From the NCBI GenBank assembly GCA_002009475.1, contig AYTS01000107.1, positions 38,274-102,273 on the forward strand: a stretch of 64,000 nucleotides of DNA. The letters run 5' to 3'. The stretch's first letter is position 1; each line of letters begins with the position of its first letter. Shown here in pieces: positions 18,942 to 27,621 of this stretch. A program made the position numbers and the translations under genes. This DNA comes from Candidatus Brocadia carolinensis (lineage in GTDB: Bacteria; Planctomycetota; Brocadiia; Brocadiales; Brocadiaceae). The notes below the pieces were generated by a model. The model worked only from the letters and a program-made list of their open reading frames with translations. It ran no database searches and had not been told where the DNA came from.

Positions 18942-19699
18942 TGTGGTTGTTGCAATGCAAGGTTCATTTTGTACGCAAGATGAATTCCCTCAAGCGTCAG
19001 ATGAGGGAGTATCGTGGCAATCGCAGGGATTTCCTGTGCTAACAGAGCTGCATTTCCGCCGGTTGCGATTACCGCTGGCTGAGTTTTCATTTCATATCTC
19101 ATCATATCAATCAAGTGGCTTACCATCCCGATTGTTCCCCAGTAAACGCCGGATTGAATTGCTTCTTCCGTGTTTTTTCCAACGATATTTTTTGGTTTAT
19201 GGATCGGTATGAGAGGTAAAAGCGCCGTAGCATGGTGAAGCGCCTTTGAAGACGTTTCTAACCCAGGCGCAATAATCCCACCCAAAAAAGCACCTTTCTC
19301 GTTTATTCCGTCAATGGTTATCGCGGTGCCTGCATCAACAACAATTGTCCAAGTTTTCGTCTTTTCAAAAGCGGCAATTGCATTCACCAGCCGATCAACA
19401 CCTACCATTTCAGGAGATTCGGTCAAAATCGGGATAGGGACGGGAATCTCTTTCCCTATGCGATAGACCGGCGCACGGCTATGTTTTCCAAGGTATTCGA
19501 GAACAGATGCTTCCGCGCTGGGATTAACGGATGCCAGGATAATAGCTTGTGCCCTGGAAAAAATGGCAGGATCTGGAGTTTCTGTAAAATTTGACTGAAG
19601 CAAGTGTCCGCTGCTTACGGTATGTGCGCTCTGTAAATAGTCTTCTTCAAATACCCCGATATGGATGTTGGTATTGCCAATATCAATTGCTAACCGCAT
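18938..19699 (-). CDS. coaX: Type III pantothenate kinase
   Basis: Phosphorylates pantothenate, the first step of coenzyme A synthesis. 253 residues, normal for CoaX. The ASKHA-fold motifs are present: LAIDIGNTNIHIGVF at the N-terminus, MVGVDRLVNAIAAF near 98-111, VVDAGTAITID near 120-130, and the C-terminal ATGGNAA. It starts inside the end of obg (10-base overlap), so the two are translated together at the end of the RNase G-rplU-rpmA-obg cluster. Confidence 0.93.
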   Translation of the reverse strand: MRLAIDIGNTNIHIGVFEEDYLQSAHTVSSGHLLQSNFTETPDPAIFSRAQAIILASVNPSAEASVLEYLGKHSRAPVYRIGKEIPVPIPILTESPEMVGVDRLVNAIAAFEKTKTWTIVVDAGTAITIDGINEKGAFLGGIIAPGLETSSKALHHATALLPLIPIHKPKNIVGKNTEEAIQSGVYWGTIGMVSHLIDMMRYEMKTQPAVIATGGNAALLAQEIPAIATILPHLTLEGIHLAYKMNLALQQPH

Positions 19700-20718
19700 A
19701 CAGATTCATTGAGAGCAGACGGTAATCCGTGTAATGCGCTTACCATAAGACCGATCAGTTGGTCAATATTCTTTCCTGTAATCATGGAAACGGGACACAC
19801 CGGCTTGGATATTTTTTCTTGCAGGGTTTGAACACACTTCATACCGGTCTCCTTATCCAGAAGGTCCATCTTATTTGCAACAACAATTTCTGCCTTTTCG
19901 GCAAGGACAGGATTATATTGCTTTAATTCATTTCGTATCATGAAATATGCATCAGCAGGAGCCACCGTAGCACTTGGTGAGACATCTAAGAGATGAACTA
20001 AGAGCCGTGTTCTTTCAATATGACGGAGAAATTCGTCTCCAAGCCCTATTCCCCGATGTGCACCTTCAAGAAGTCCAGGAATATCAGCAACCACAAATCT
20101 CCGGTAATCCGCAATCTCTACGATTCCTAATTGTGGCTGTAATGTAGTAAACGGATAATCGGCTATTTTTGGTCTGGCGGCAGATATCCGGGAAAGCAAC
20201 GTCGATTTTCCGGCATTCGGCATTCCGATGAGACCAACGTCTGCAAGCAACTTGAGTTCCAGGATCAGCCACCGTTCTTCACCTGGTTTCCCCTTTTCCG
20301 CCTGGCGGGGAACCTGATTTGTGGAGGTTGCAAAACATTTGTTTCCTCTTCCCCCCCGTCCTCCCCGGACAATAACAATGGATTCCCCCACGCTGCTCAT
20401 GTCTTTCAGGATACGGCTGCTTTCTCTGTCCTTGATTATTGTTCCACGAGGCAAATCGATACAAAGGTCTTTGCCGTCTTTGCCTTTTTTGGTAGAGCCT
20501 TTTCCATGCGCCCCGCTTCCTGCAATATATTTTACCCGGGAAGTTAGGTCGAGCAAGGTATCTATTTTATCACTGACACGAATAATAACATCTCCACCCT
20601 TGCCACCGTCACCTCCGTCTGGTCCTCCATAAGGGACGTATTTCTCCCTTCGGAAACTCACACAACCATTTCCGCCATCGCCTCCTTTTACATAAATCAC
20701 TGCTTCATCAACAAACAC
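19690..20718 (-). CDS. obg: GTPase Obg/CgtA
   Basis: Essential ribosome-associated GTPase acting in late 50S assembly and stress control. 342 residues: the glycine-rich Obg fold (1-158), then the G domain with GMPNAGKSTLL (G1), DYPFTTLQPQ (G2), VVADIPGLLEGAHRGIGLG (G3) and VANKMDLL (G4). The extra C-terminal domain of some Obg proteins is absent, as in many bacteria. It follows rplU and rpmA, the usual order, and overlaps coaX. Confidence 0.95.
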   Translation of the reverse strand: MFVDEAVIYVKGGDGGNGCVSFRREKYVPYGGPDGGDGGKGGDVIIRVSDKIDTLLDLTSRVKYIAGSGAHGKGSTKKGKDGKDLCIDLPRGTIIKDRESSRILKDMSSVGESIVIVRGGRGGRGNKCFATSTNQVPRQAEKGKPGEERWLILELKLLADVGLIGMPNAGKSTLLSRISAARPKIADYPFTTLQPQLGIVEIADYRRFVVADIPGLLEGAHRGIGLGDEFLRHIERTRLLVHLLDVSPSATVAPADAYFMIRNELKQYNPVLAEKAEIVVANKMDLLDKETGMKCVQTLQEKISKPVCPVSMITGKNIDQLIGLMVSALHGLPSALNESVCG

Positions 20719-20807
20719 CGTTTAGCCTGCCATAATCTGCACGAAAGAAACCATAATACGAATTTTGGGAAAGACCTACTGAAGAAAGGCCCTTGTGGTC
20801 ATGATAA

Positions 20808-20853
20808 AAACGGGAAAGGGAAAAGGCGCTACAGCCGTATCCCTGTCCCGTTT
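20808..20853. other. Long inverted repeat between rpmA and obg
   Basis: AAACGGGAAAGGGA at 20808-20821 pairs with TCCCTGTCCCGTTT at 20840-20853, 13 of 14 positions matched, loop 18 bases. Neither strand has the long T run of a classical terminator. It may be an RNA processing or stability stem that separates the ribosomal protein message from obg. Confidence 0.45.
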
Positions 20854-20940
20854 CTTCATGCTATCCGGGCACTATTGGCGAGGAGAGACCGATTTTATCA
20901 CTTCGTGGCCGGTAATTCAGGAAATCACTGAGGAGATGTT

Positions 20941-21192
20941 TTACGATTCGGGTGTTGCATAAACACTTACCCGGTGTCTCGTTTCAAATTTTACCATCCC
21001 GTTTATCATGGAAAAAAGGGTGTCATCCCTGCCAATTCCAACGTTTCTTCCAGGCTTGAATTTTGTTCCGCATTGGCGGACTATTATGGAGCCAGCGGTT
21101 ACAAATTGCCCGCCATATCTTTTTACCCCACGCATTTGAGGATTACTGTCTCTTCCATTTTTTGAAGAACCCTGTCCTTTTTTATGTGCCAT
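20941..21192 (-). CDS. rpmA: 50S ribosomal protein L27
   Basis: 83 residues with the standard N-terminus [19 protein letters not shown] and the conserved [16 protein letters not shown] and [14 protein letters not shown]27 reaches into the peptidyl transferase centre. No N-terminal propeptide, unlike Firmicutes L27. Located between rplU and obg. Confidence 0.97.
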   Translation of the reverse strand: MAHKKGQGSSKNGRDSNPQMRGVKRYGGQFVTAGSIIVRQCGTKFKPGRNVGIGRDDTLFSMINGMVKFETRHRVSVYATPES

Positions 21193-21320
21193 GCTACTAA
21201 CCTCCGTTACAAAAAAATTAAACCTATGCTGAAATTTGAGGAATACCCATCACATCAGTTACGGATAACCCGGTTTTTTGTCGCTCTATCCTCTCGAAAT
21301 TCTTGTACCCTGCTCGATGC

Positions 21321-21642
21321 TTAACCGCAAACAATCTCCTTAATTTTTATGCGGGTATATTTTTCTCTATGCCCTCTTCTCGTCAAAGATTCCTTTCTCC
21401 TGCGAAATTTTATGGTCATACACTTTGCGCTCTTTTTTTATACCCTCAACTTCTGCAATGACCTTTGCATTTTTATTGGTGTCAGCCCCAAGAGTCGTTT
21501 TCCCTTCTTCGTCTGAACACACTAGCACATCATGAAACTCCAGGATTTGTCCTGCTTGAGCATCAGCTTTCAGGTCGATGAGGCAGCGCTCACCGGCCCT
21601 CACTTTGTACTGCTTACCCCGATCTTTTACAATTGCATACAT
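21321..21642 (-). CDS. rplU: 50S ribosomal protein L21 (frameshifted)
   Basis: Starts MYAIVKDRGKQYKVRAGERC, the L21 signature. As written, the frame turns into a non-homologous tail after VEGIKK. A one-base correction at the T7 run 21433-21439 restores the conserved end KFRRRKESLTRRGHREKYTR and IKIKEI, with the stop at 21321-21323. The corrected protein is about 107 residues, normal for L21. Because L21 is an almost universal ribosomal protein, this is strong evidence that the break is a sequencing error rather than decay. Confidence 0.93.
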
Positions 21643-21754
21643 TATTTCCTTCTCCTTTCCTTATCCATTTCCCATGACGCTTACAAATGAAAAAAATGTT
21701 TTAGAAATTAATTTACCATATTTATCGGTATCAATCAAATCTTTGCTAACATAA

Positions 21755-23276
21755 TTAGATCATAACTGGTTCGTCTTTCTGGTTTAAATAGCGAATGTCG
21801 ATCTTGCCGAATTCGTGATTCGCCGTGCTAAAAATGTGTATCTTTTTATTATAGGATTCTTCAATCTCTATCATCTGCTTTCTTTTTTGATTTTGCAGAT
21901 AATTTGCAACCGCAGGATTCGCCATAATTTCAATTTTGGCAATTTGTGGTGAATGGATGGCAAACTTCAGGTCTCTCATGGCATTTAAACACAGACTCTC
22001 AACGGTCTTGGCATACCCCGTGCCGCCACAAAACTTGCATTCTTCAAAAAGGACGTCCCGAAGGCTTGATCGAATCCGCTGCCGGGTAAGCTCAATAGTG
22101 CCGAATTTTGACATCTTGAGCATCTTGGTTCTGGCCTTATCCCTTTTCATGGCGTCCGTGATGACCTTCTCGATAGCATGTATATGCGATTCTGTTCTCA
22201 TGTCAATAAAGTCGATTACAATCACACCACCCAAATCGCGCAGCCGGATCTGGCGCGCAATTTCCTTAGCCGCTTTGAGATTCGTTTTAAAGGCTGTTTC
22301 TTCAGGATCGCACTCTTCTTTAAACTTGCCACTATTGACATCAATTGCTACCAGCGCTTCAGTCTGTTCAATGACAATCGATCCTCCACGCGGCAAACGG
22401 ATTTTTCGGCAGTTTATTTCCTCAATCTCCTGCTCAATATTGTATTTGTGAAATAACGGTTTATCCTCGCTATAGAGGGTTAACAGTTTTTCAGATTTCG
22501 GCATAATCATACGAAGAAAATCACGGGTTCTTTCATAGACGGCTTCTGTATCGACAATGATTTCCCGTATGTTGGTCGAAAAGATATCCCGAATAGCGCG
22601 AATAACCAGATCACTTTCCTGATAGATGGTTGCAGGAGCTTTGACGTCTTTCGTCCGTTTCTCAATATTTTTCCACAGTTTTAAGAGATAATGAAAGTCC
22701 TTATGGATTTCTTTTTTGGTCTGTTGTTCCCCCGCTGTCCGTATAATAAAACCAACATCTGAGGGAGGATTTAAGCCTGCAAGGATTTTTTTTTAACCTG
22801 AGCCTTTCCTCTTCACTTGCAATTTTCCTGGAAACGCCGTGACGCGGAACATCAGGCATCAAGACCAGGAATCTTCCCGGCAGGCTGATATACGTGGTCA
22901 AACTGGGGCCTTTGGTGCCAATGCTCTCTTTCGTCACCTGAACCAGCACTTCTTTGCCGGGATGCAAAATGTCCCGTATTTTGCGAGACTCCCGGTGAGG
23001 CTTGCCATGCGCATCGGCATCAGATGAGTGACTCCCGTTCTCTGACGGAATGAGAATATCCGATGCGTGAAGGAATCCGTTTTTTTTGAGACCAATATCA
23101 ACAAATGCCGCTTCGATACTTGGTTCGATGTTAACGACCTTTCCTTTATAAATATTTCCTGCAATCTGTCCCCGGGAACTCCTTTCGATGTAAAGTTCCT
23201 CAAGAACATTATTTTCTAAAATAGCAATTCGGCATTCTTCGGGTTCAACTGCGTTAATAAGCATCTTCTTATCCAT
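21755..23276 (-). CDS. rng: Ribonuclease G/E family endoribonuclease (frameshifted)
   Basis: Cleaves single-stranded RNA for rRNA maturation and mRNA decay. Corrected length about 507 residues, the size of RNase G. N-terminal S1-like domain (GNIYKGKVVNIEPSIEAAFVDIG), then RNase H-like and DNase I-like parts: VAIDVNSGKF and DLGGVIVIDFIDM carry the catalytic Asp residues, and CKFCGGTGYAKT is the Zn-link. The frame breaks at nine T (22786-22794), between ERLRLKK and ILAGLNPPSDVGFIIRTAG. It precedes rplU and follows the DUF2344 gene, the standard arrangement. Confidence 0.92.
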
Positions 23277-23377
23277 GTTTTTCCTCGAGTTATTCAGAAG
23301 AAGACAAATTGATTTTTATTCTGGTAATTTTAAAACCCTCTTTTTTCCCATTTCCCAATAAAGAAAGGATCACTTCT

Positions 23378-23923
23378 TCAGGTTTTGCCATTCCTTCGTT
23401 GTCTACTTTTTTTTATTGAAATGACAAGACGGTCCGGTTTGACCATAATTTCCTGTATAGATGGTCGGATATCAAAAGGCTTCTGGTGTCCGTTTTTAGA
23501 GCGGATTACCATCACCGATGGTTGTTGCAATAATTCATTAATCTTTGCCGTATTTAAGCATTCTGGATCAACAAAAACCACTTCGTAGAGTACATCGCGA
23601 ATCCAACCCTTCTCTGTGTCAGCAATAACTTCCCCAGAAAGAATAGAGATTTCTTCTGGTAATTGAAGACGTAACTGTTCAATGAAAATTTCAGGAGGTA
23701 TTGACCTGAGCAGTTCTAACTCCAAAACTTCATCTTTACCAGATATTCCAACACTCAACGCAAGGGGAATGGATAGTTTCGGGTGAGGATTGAAACCTTT
23801 GGACATCGCTATTGGAATGTTCGCCCTTCTGATAGCTCTCTCAAAAAGCTTCATTAAATCGTGATGAGAGATAAAGCGAATATCGCCTGACTTACTAAAT
23901 CGGATACGTATTCTTGATATAAT
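23378..23923 (-). CDS. DUF2344 (TIGR03936) protein with a non-standard start
   Basis: The conserved family N-terminus, (R)IRFSKSGDIRFISHHDLM, is encoded in frame upstream of the first ATG (23854), but no ATG, GTG or TTG precedes it before an in-frame TGA. The best start is ATT at 23921-23923, 7 bases after an AAGG; ATA at 23909-23911 sits exactly where homologues begin. About 180 residues, with FNPHPKLSIPLALSVGISG and ELEL typical of the family. The role is unknown; partners are a B12 radical SAM protein (here its homologue is at the left edge) and RNase G. Confidence 0.8.
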   Translation of the reverse strand: MISRIRIRFSKSGDIRFISHHDLMKLFERAIRRANIPIAMSKGFNPHPKLSIPLALSVGISGKDEVLELELLRSIPPEIFIEQLRLQLPEEISILSGEVIADTEKGWIRDVLYEVVFVDPECLNTAKINELLQQPSVMVIRSKNGHQKPFDIRPSIQEIMVKPDRLVISIKKSRQRRNGKT

Positions 23924-24000
23924 CGATCAACCTTAGAAAAACTTCAACTATAATAAAATAAAAGAGTTATGGGGAATTCTAATAAGGATGTTTCCCCGTG

Positions 24001-26055
24001 TCAAGGATAATTTTGCCCAGCAAACGCCTCCGGCAGGATATCGATAGCAATATTTCTCAGATACTGAATCGTTTTTTCCGGATCTTCAAACTGACACGCT
24101 GTTTCTGCTATTTCTTTTGCCTTTTGAAGGGTAATCGACCGTACAATCTTCTTTATTTCCGGGATAATCGTAGCCGGCGCCACACTAAACTCCGTAAGTC
24201 CCATACCAATAAGAGGAGCAGTATATTCAATTTCACTTCCCATTTGTCCGCATATCCCAATAGGAATATTGTTGTCTGCTGCAGCTTTGATTGCCACCTT
24301 TAAAAGTCTTAAGATAGCAGGATGTGTCGGGCAATATAAATAAGCTACCCGTTCGTTATTTCTATCAACAGCCAGAGAGTACTGGATAAGATCGTTCGTG
24401 CCGATACTGAAGAAATCACACTCCTTCGCCAGTAGGTCCGCAATAATCACCGCGGAGGGGACTTCCAGCATTACGCCCATACCAATATTTTTGTTGAAAG
24501 CAATCTTCTCCTTGTCGAGCTCTTCCATAGTTTCCCAAACCATTTGTTTTGCTCGTTGCAGTTCTTGGAGGGACGAGATCAGGGGGAATAAAATTTTTAC
24601 ATTCCCCAAAGCAGAAGCCCGCAAAATTGCTCTCAGTTGTATTTTAAATATCGAAGGATTTTCAAAACAGTAACGGATAGAGCGACATCCCAAAAAGGGG
24701 TTTCCTTCTTTTCTGTCATCCAAATAATCAAATTTGTCGGCACCGAGATCCAGGGTTCTGATAATAATCGGCTTGTCTTGTAACTCCCGCACCACCGTGG
24801 TATACGCCTCTAAATGCTCCTCTTCAGTCGGCGGCTTGGGTGCGCCTAAATAAAGAAACTCTGTTCTATAAAGACCGATACCCTCGGCGCCATATCTTAC
24901 GTTTATATTAATTTCTTTCGGGAATTCAATATTACCAAAAATAGAAATATGTTTCCCATCCCCCGTTGTTGAAGGTTGGCCTTTTAACTCAGTGACGAGT
25001 TTTTCTTCAAAGACATGAATGCTTTTCACCCTGGTTTGATATGCCGCCAATGTCTCATCATCTGGCCTGACAATAACAATGCCGTTATTACCATCCACGA
25101 TAATCATATCACCACCAAAGACATCCGCGGTAATTGTTCCAAGACCCACCACCGCGGGTATCCCCAACGCCCTGGCAACAATGGCGGTATGAGACGTCCT
25201 GCCTCCTACGTCAGTAGCAAATCCCTTAACTTTCTCGGTATCAAGCGAAGCCGTTTGAGAAGGGGTAAGATCATGAGCGACCAGGATCACTTCTTCGGCC
25301 AGGTTTTTCAGTTCTTCTCTCTTTTCACCCAATAAATTTCTTAACAGTCGCCGTTCGATGTCAAAAATATCACTTACCCGCTCTGCAAGATACGAATCGC
25401 GGATATCCTGGAATTTTCTAATGTAAACACGCAGGGCAAGGGAGACAGCAAATTCAGGTGTAAAATTGGCTTTTGTTATCTTGTCAACAATCTCATTTTT
25501 CAACCGTACATCCTGCAATACCATCCGATGAGTACCAAAGATCGATCCAATTTCAGAACTCATGTTTTCAGAGACCTTCTGCTCTAAATCGTGAATTTCC
25601 CTTTTCGAATCTTCAATAGCCTTTTCAAGTCTATGGAGCTCCGCTTCCACCTCGTCTTTTCTTATGATATGACGAGGAATGCGGTATCCTTCACTCTCAA
25701 ACATAAAAGCCCCACAAATAACCACTCCGGGAGATACGGCAATCCCTTTTCTGATTTCCATGAATTCTTCTTCAAATTTGCTTTTTACTAATCCTTCCAG
25801 GGCATCCAATGCCTCTACTGCATCAGTTCCTTTAGCGCAAATAACGATTTCTGTGCCGTTCTCTGCGCCAAGAGTCAAAAGTTCAATAATGCTTTTTCCG
25901 TCAACCTCTTTATTTTTTGTTTTAATACGGATTTCTGAAGTATATTTATTGGCAATCTCTGCAAATTTGGTAGCAGGGCGGGCATGCATCCCATTGGAAT
26001 TTGAGATTTTTACTTTTCGTTCTAATAATTGAGAATTTTTTGCGTAAATATCCAT
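24001..26055 (-). CDS. ptsI: HPr-enzyme I fusion protein of a phosphotransferase system
   Basis: 684 residues. Residues 8-95 are an HPr domain: GMHARPATKF with phospho-His24 and Ser55 in GKSIIELL. Then enzyme I: N-terminal helical domain, phospho-His289 in GGRTSHTAIVARALGIPAVVG, and the PEP-binding barrel with RTEFLYLG, IGTNDLIQYSLA and CGQMGSE. It passes phosphate from PEP through its own HPr. No sugar-specific EIIB/EIIC is present, while ptsN is next, so this is probably a regulatory nitrogen-type PTS. 170 bases separate it from ptsN. Confidence 0.92.
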   Translation of the reverse strand: MDIYAKNSQLLERKVKISNSNGMHARPATKFAEIANKYTSEIRIKTKNKEVDGKSIIELLTLGAENGTEIVICAKGTDAVEALDALEGLVKSKFEEEFMEIRKGIAVSPGVVICGAFMFESEGYRIPRHIIRKDEVEAELHRLEKAIEDSKREIHDLEQKVSENMSSEIGSIFGTHRMVLQDVRLKNEIVDKITKANFTPEFAVSLALRVYIRKFQDIRDSYLAERVSDIFDIERRLLRNLLGEKREELKNLAEEVILVAHDLTPSQTASLDTEKVKGFATDVGGRTSHTAIVARALGIPAVVGLGTITADVFGGDMIIVDGNNGIVIVRPDDETLAAYQTRVKSIHVFEEKLVTELKGQPSTTGDGKHISIFGNIEFPKEININVRYGAEGIGLYRTEFLYLGAPKPPTEEEHLEAYTTVVRELQDKPIIIRTLDLGADKFDYLDDRKEGNPFLGCRSIRYCFENPSIFKIQLRAILRASALGNVKILFPLISSLQELQRAKQMVWETMEELDKEKIAFNKNIGMGVMLEVPSAVIIADLLAKECDFFSIGTNDLIQYSLAVDRNNERVAYLYCPTHPAILRLLKVAIKAAADNNIPIGICGQMGSEIEYTAPLIGMGLTEFSVAPATIIPEIKKIVRSITLQKAKEIAETACQFEDPEKTIQYLRNIAIDILPEAFAGQNYP

Positions 26056-26225
26056 AATTTTATAAACAGGCTATGCAGAGTTTTTATGGGATACAAACTC
26101 TTTGATTTTTAAAATACGATCTTAACAAAAAACAGTTTGCGTATTTTTTGTCTTGTCTGGTTTACAACGATAAATTATTCTTCCAGTCCGGAGGGGTTGT
26201 TGAGGAAAGAGAGAATGCCGTTGAA

Positions 26226-26696
26226 CTAAACCTGGATACCGTCAACCTCACGCAATATTTCGACCATACCGTCTTTACCATTCGCTTCCCGCATGAATCT
26301 GCGGAAATCGTTGTCACGTATAACAGTGGAAATCCTTTCTAATGCGGCAAGGTGAGCTCCCGCTGAATCATTCGGGGAAAGCAGGAGAAAGAAAAGATAA
26401 ACAGGTTCTCCGTCGAGGGCATTGAAATCAACGCCACCCGTTGACCGTGCAATCGTTCCCATAATCTTTTTTACACTATCATGTTTTGTATGAGGAACCG
26501 CTACCCCTTTTCCAATTCCCGTGCTGCCCAACTCTTCCCGTTTTGTAAGGGCTTTAATAATGTTTTCAACGTCCTTACTATTAACTTTCTGCGAATCTCT
26601 CAGAGAACACACCATTTCCCGAATCACAGCCTCTTTTTCTGTGGCTTTTATTTCCGTGATAATCGCTTCCTCTACGACAAAATCAGTCAACTTCAT
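26226..26696 (-). CDS. ptsN: PTS IIA-Ntr regulatory protein
   Basis: 156 residues, typical for EIIA-Ntr. The phospho-acceptor His69 is in GKGVAVPHTKHDSVKK, preceded by KREELGSTGIG. It accepts phosphate from the HPr-EI fusion downstream and in other bacteria controls potassium transport, nitrogen and envelope stress responses. It follows hpf by 52 bases, the same hpf-ptsN order found behind rpoN in proteobacteria; rpoN is not in the window. Confidence 0.93.
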   Translation of the reverse strand: MKLTDFVVEEAIITEIKATEKEAVIREMVCSLRDSQKVNSKDVENIIKALTKREELGSTGIGKGVAVPHTKHDSVKKIMGTIARSTGGVDFNALDGEPVYLFFLLLSPNDSAGAHLAALERISTVIRDNDFRRFMREANGKDGMVEILREVDGIQV

Positions 26697-26748
26697 ATAA
26701 TAAAATTCCTCCTGTAGAATTGTGGGTCTTCATCCTTCTTGTTCCCCT

Positions 26749-27090
26749 TCAAAACCTTCCATTTCCCTCGTCGCAGGTTTTTTTTCTTCGGACGATTCTG
26801 GATTGAATTTTGCCCTTATGCTTTTTCAGTTGAGCCTCGATCTTATCAACAACAAGATCAATCGCCCGGTACATATCCGGATTCGACACCTCTGCAACCA
26901 GCGTAGGCCCCCTTGAAACCGAAACAATCATTTCAACAATATGGCTATTATCACCGCCAATATCTAAAGTAATTTGTATTTGGAGAATCCATTCAAAAAA
27001 TTTTTTAATCTTTTTTGCCTTGAGCAAGGCATAATTTTTAATAGCTTCCGTTATGTCTAAATGTCTTGCAACAATGGTTATGTTTTCCAA
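26749..27090 (-). CDS. hpf: Ribosome hibernation promoting factor, short form
   Basis: HPF/YfiA family, binds the 30S subunit and promotes inactive ribosomes in stationary phase. The likely start is TTG at 27090, giving (M)ENITIVARHLDITEAIK; it is preceded by GGAAAGGAC at proper distance, whereas an ATG at 27114 would add eight unrelated residues. About 113 residues with no long C-terminal dimerisation domain. The basic tail (KTCDEGNGRF) is not conserved. First gene of hpf-ptsN-ptsI. Confidence 0.85.
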   Translation of the reverse strand: MENITIVARHLDITEAIKNYALLKAKKIKKFFEWILQIQITLDIGGDNSHIVEMIVSVSRGPTLVAEVSNPDMYRAIDLVVDKIEAQLKKHKGKIQSRIVRRKKTCDEGNGRF

Positions 27091-27114
27091 GAAAGTGTCC
27101 TTTCCAAAAAGCAC

Positions 27115-27588
27115 CAGTTTCTCAGTAATCCAAATTTCTGATTTTACTTTTTATAAAATCCTTCGTCAAGGAAATTAATAATAGAGAAATTATTTAATCG
27201 GATCACCATTACCCAAAACGGAGAGCCTGGTAAAGGAAAGGTGGTTGTCTGTCTGCTGGAAGGGGATGCTGCCGTGCCTTCCTTTTGTGTAGTGTCAGCG
27301 ATACCAGATGAGTTAAATTCCCTCGTACGGGAATCGGATCAGAAAGTTCTCTGTATCATCATTCTCAGCACAGGGGTGAGATGCAGGGAAGAACTTCCTG
27401 GGGTTGACTCACGAATATGCCCTTTTTGTGGGAAAAAGCGGACGGCGAGCAGTGAGACATTATTCCCTATCACTAATTCACCTCCCGGCGAGGTGCAATT
27501 TCTGACTTGCTTTATCTGATAGAGAAGTGTATTTTTATCGCGAGGCGCTGTCTTTGCCAATCATGAAGTAAAGCATTTACAGAGAATA
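27115..27588. other. Intergenic region upstream of hpf and the debranching gene
   Basis: No supported gene. It separates divergent genes and should hold both promoters. A CACCTC/GAGGTG stem with a 5-base loop lies at 27479-27495. Short open frames on both strands show no family resemblance. Confidence 0.35.
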
Positions 27589-27621
27589 TTGAACAACAAT
27601 TTTCTTTATACGAAAGAAACG

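Noticed and set aside
27241..27560. Short frames on both strands in the hpf/debranching gap
   Set aside because: No start signals or recognisable domains; the gap must hold two divergent promoters.
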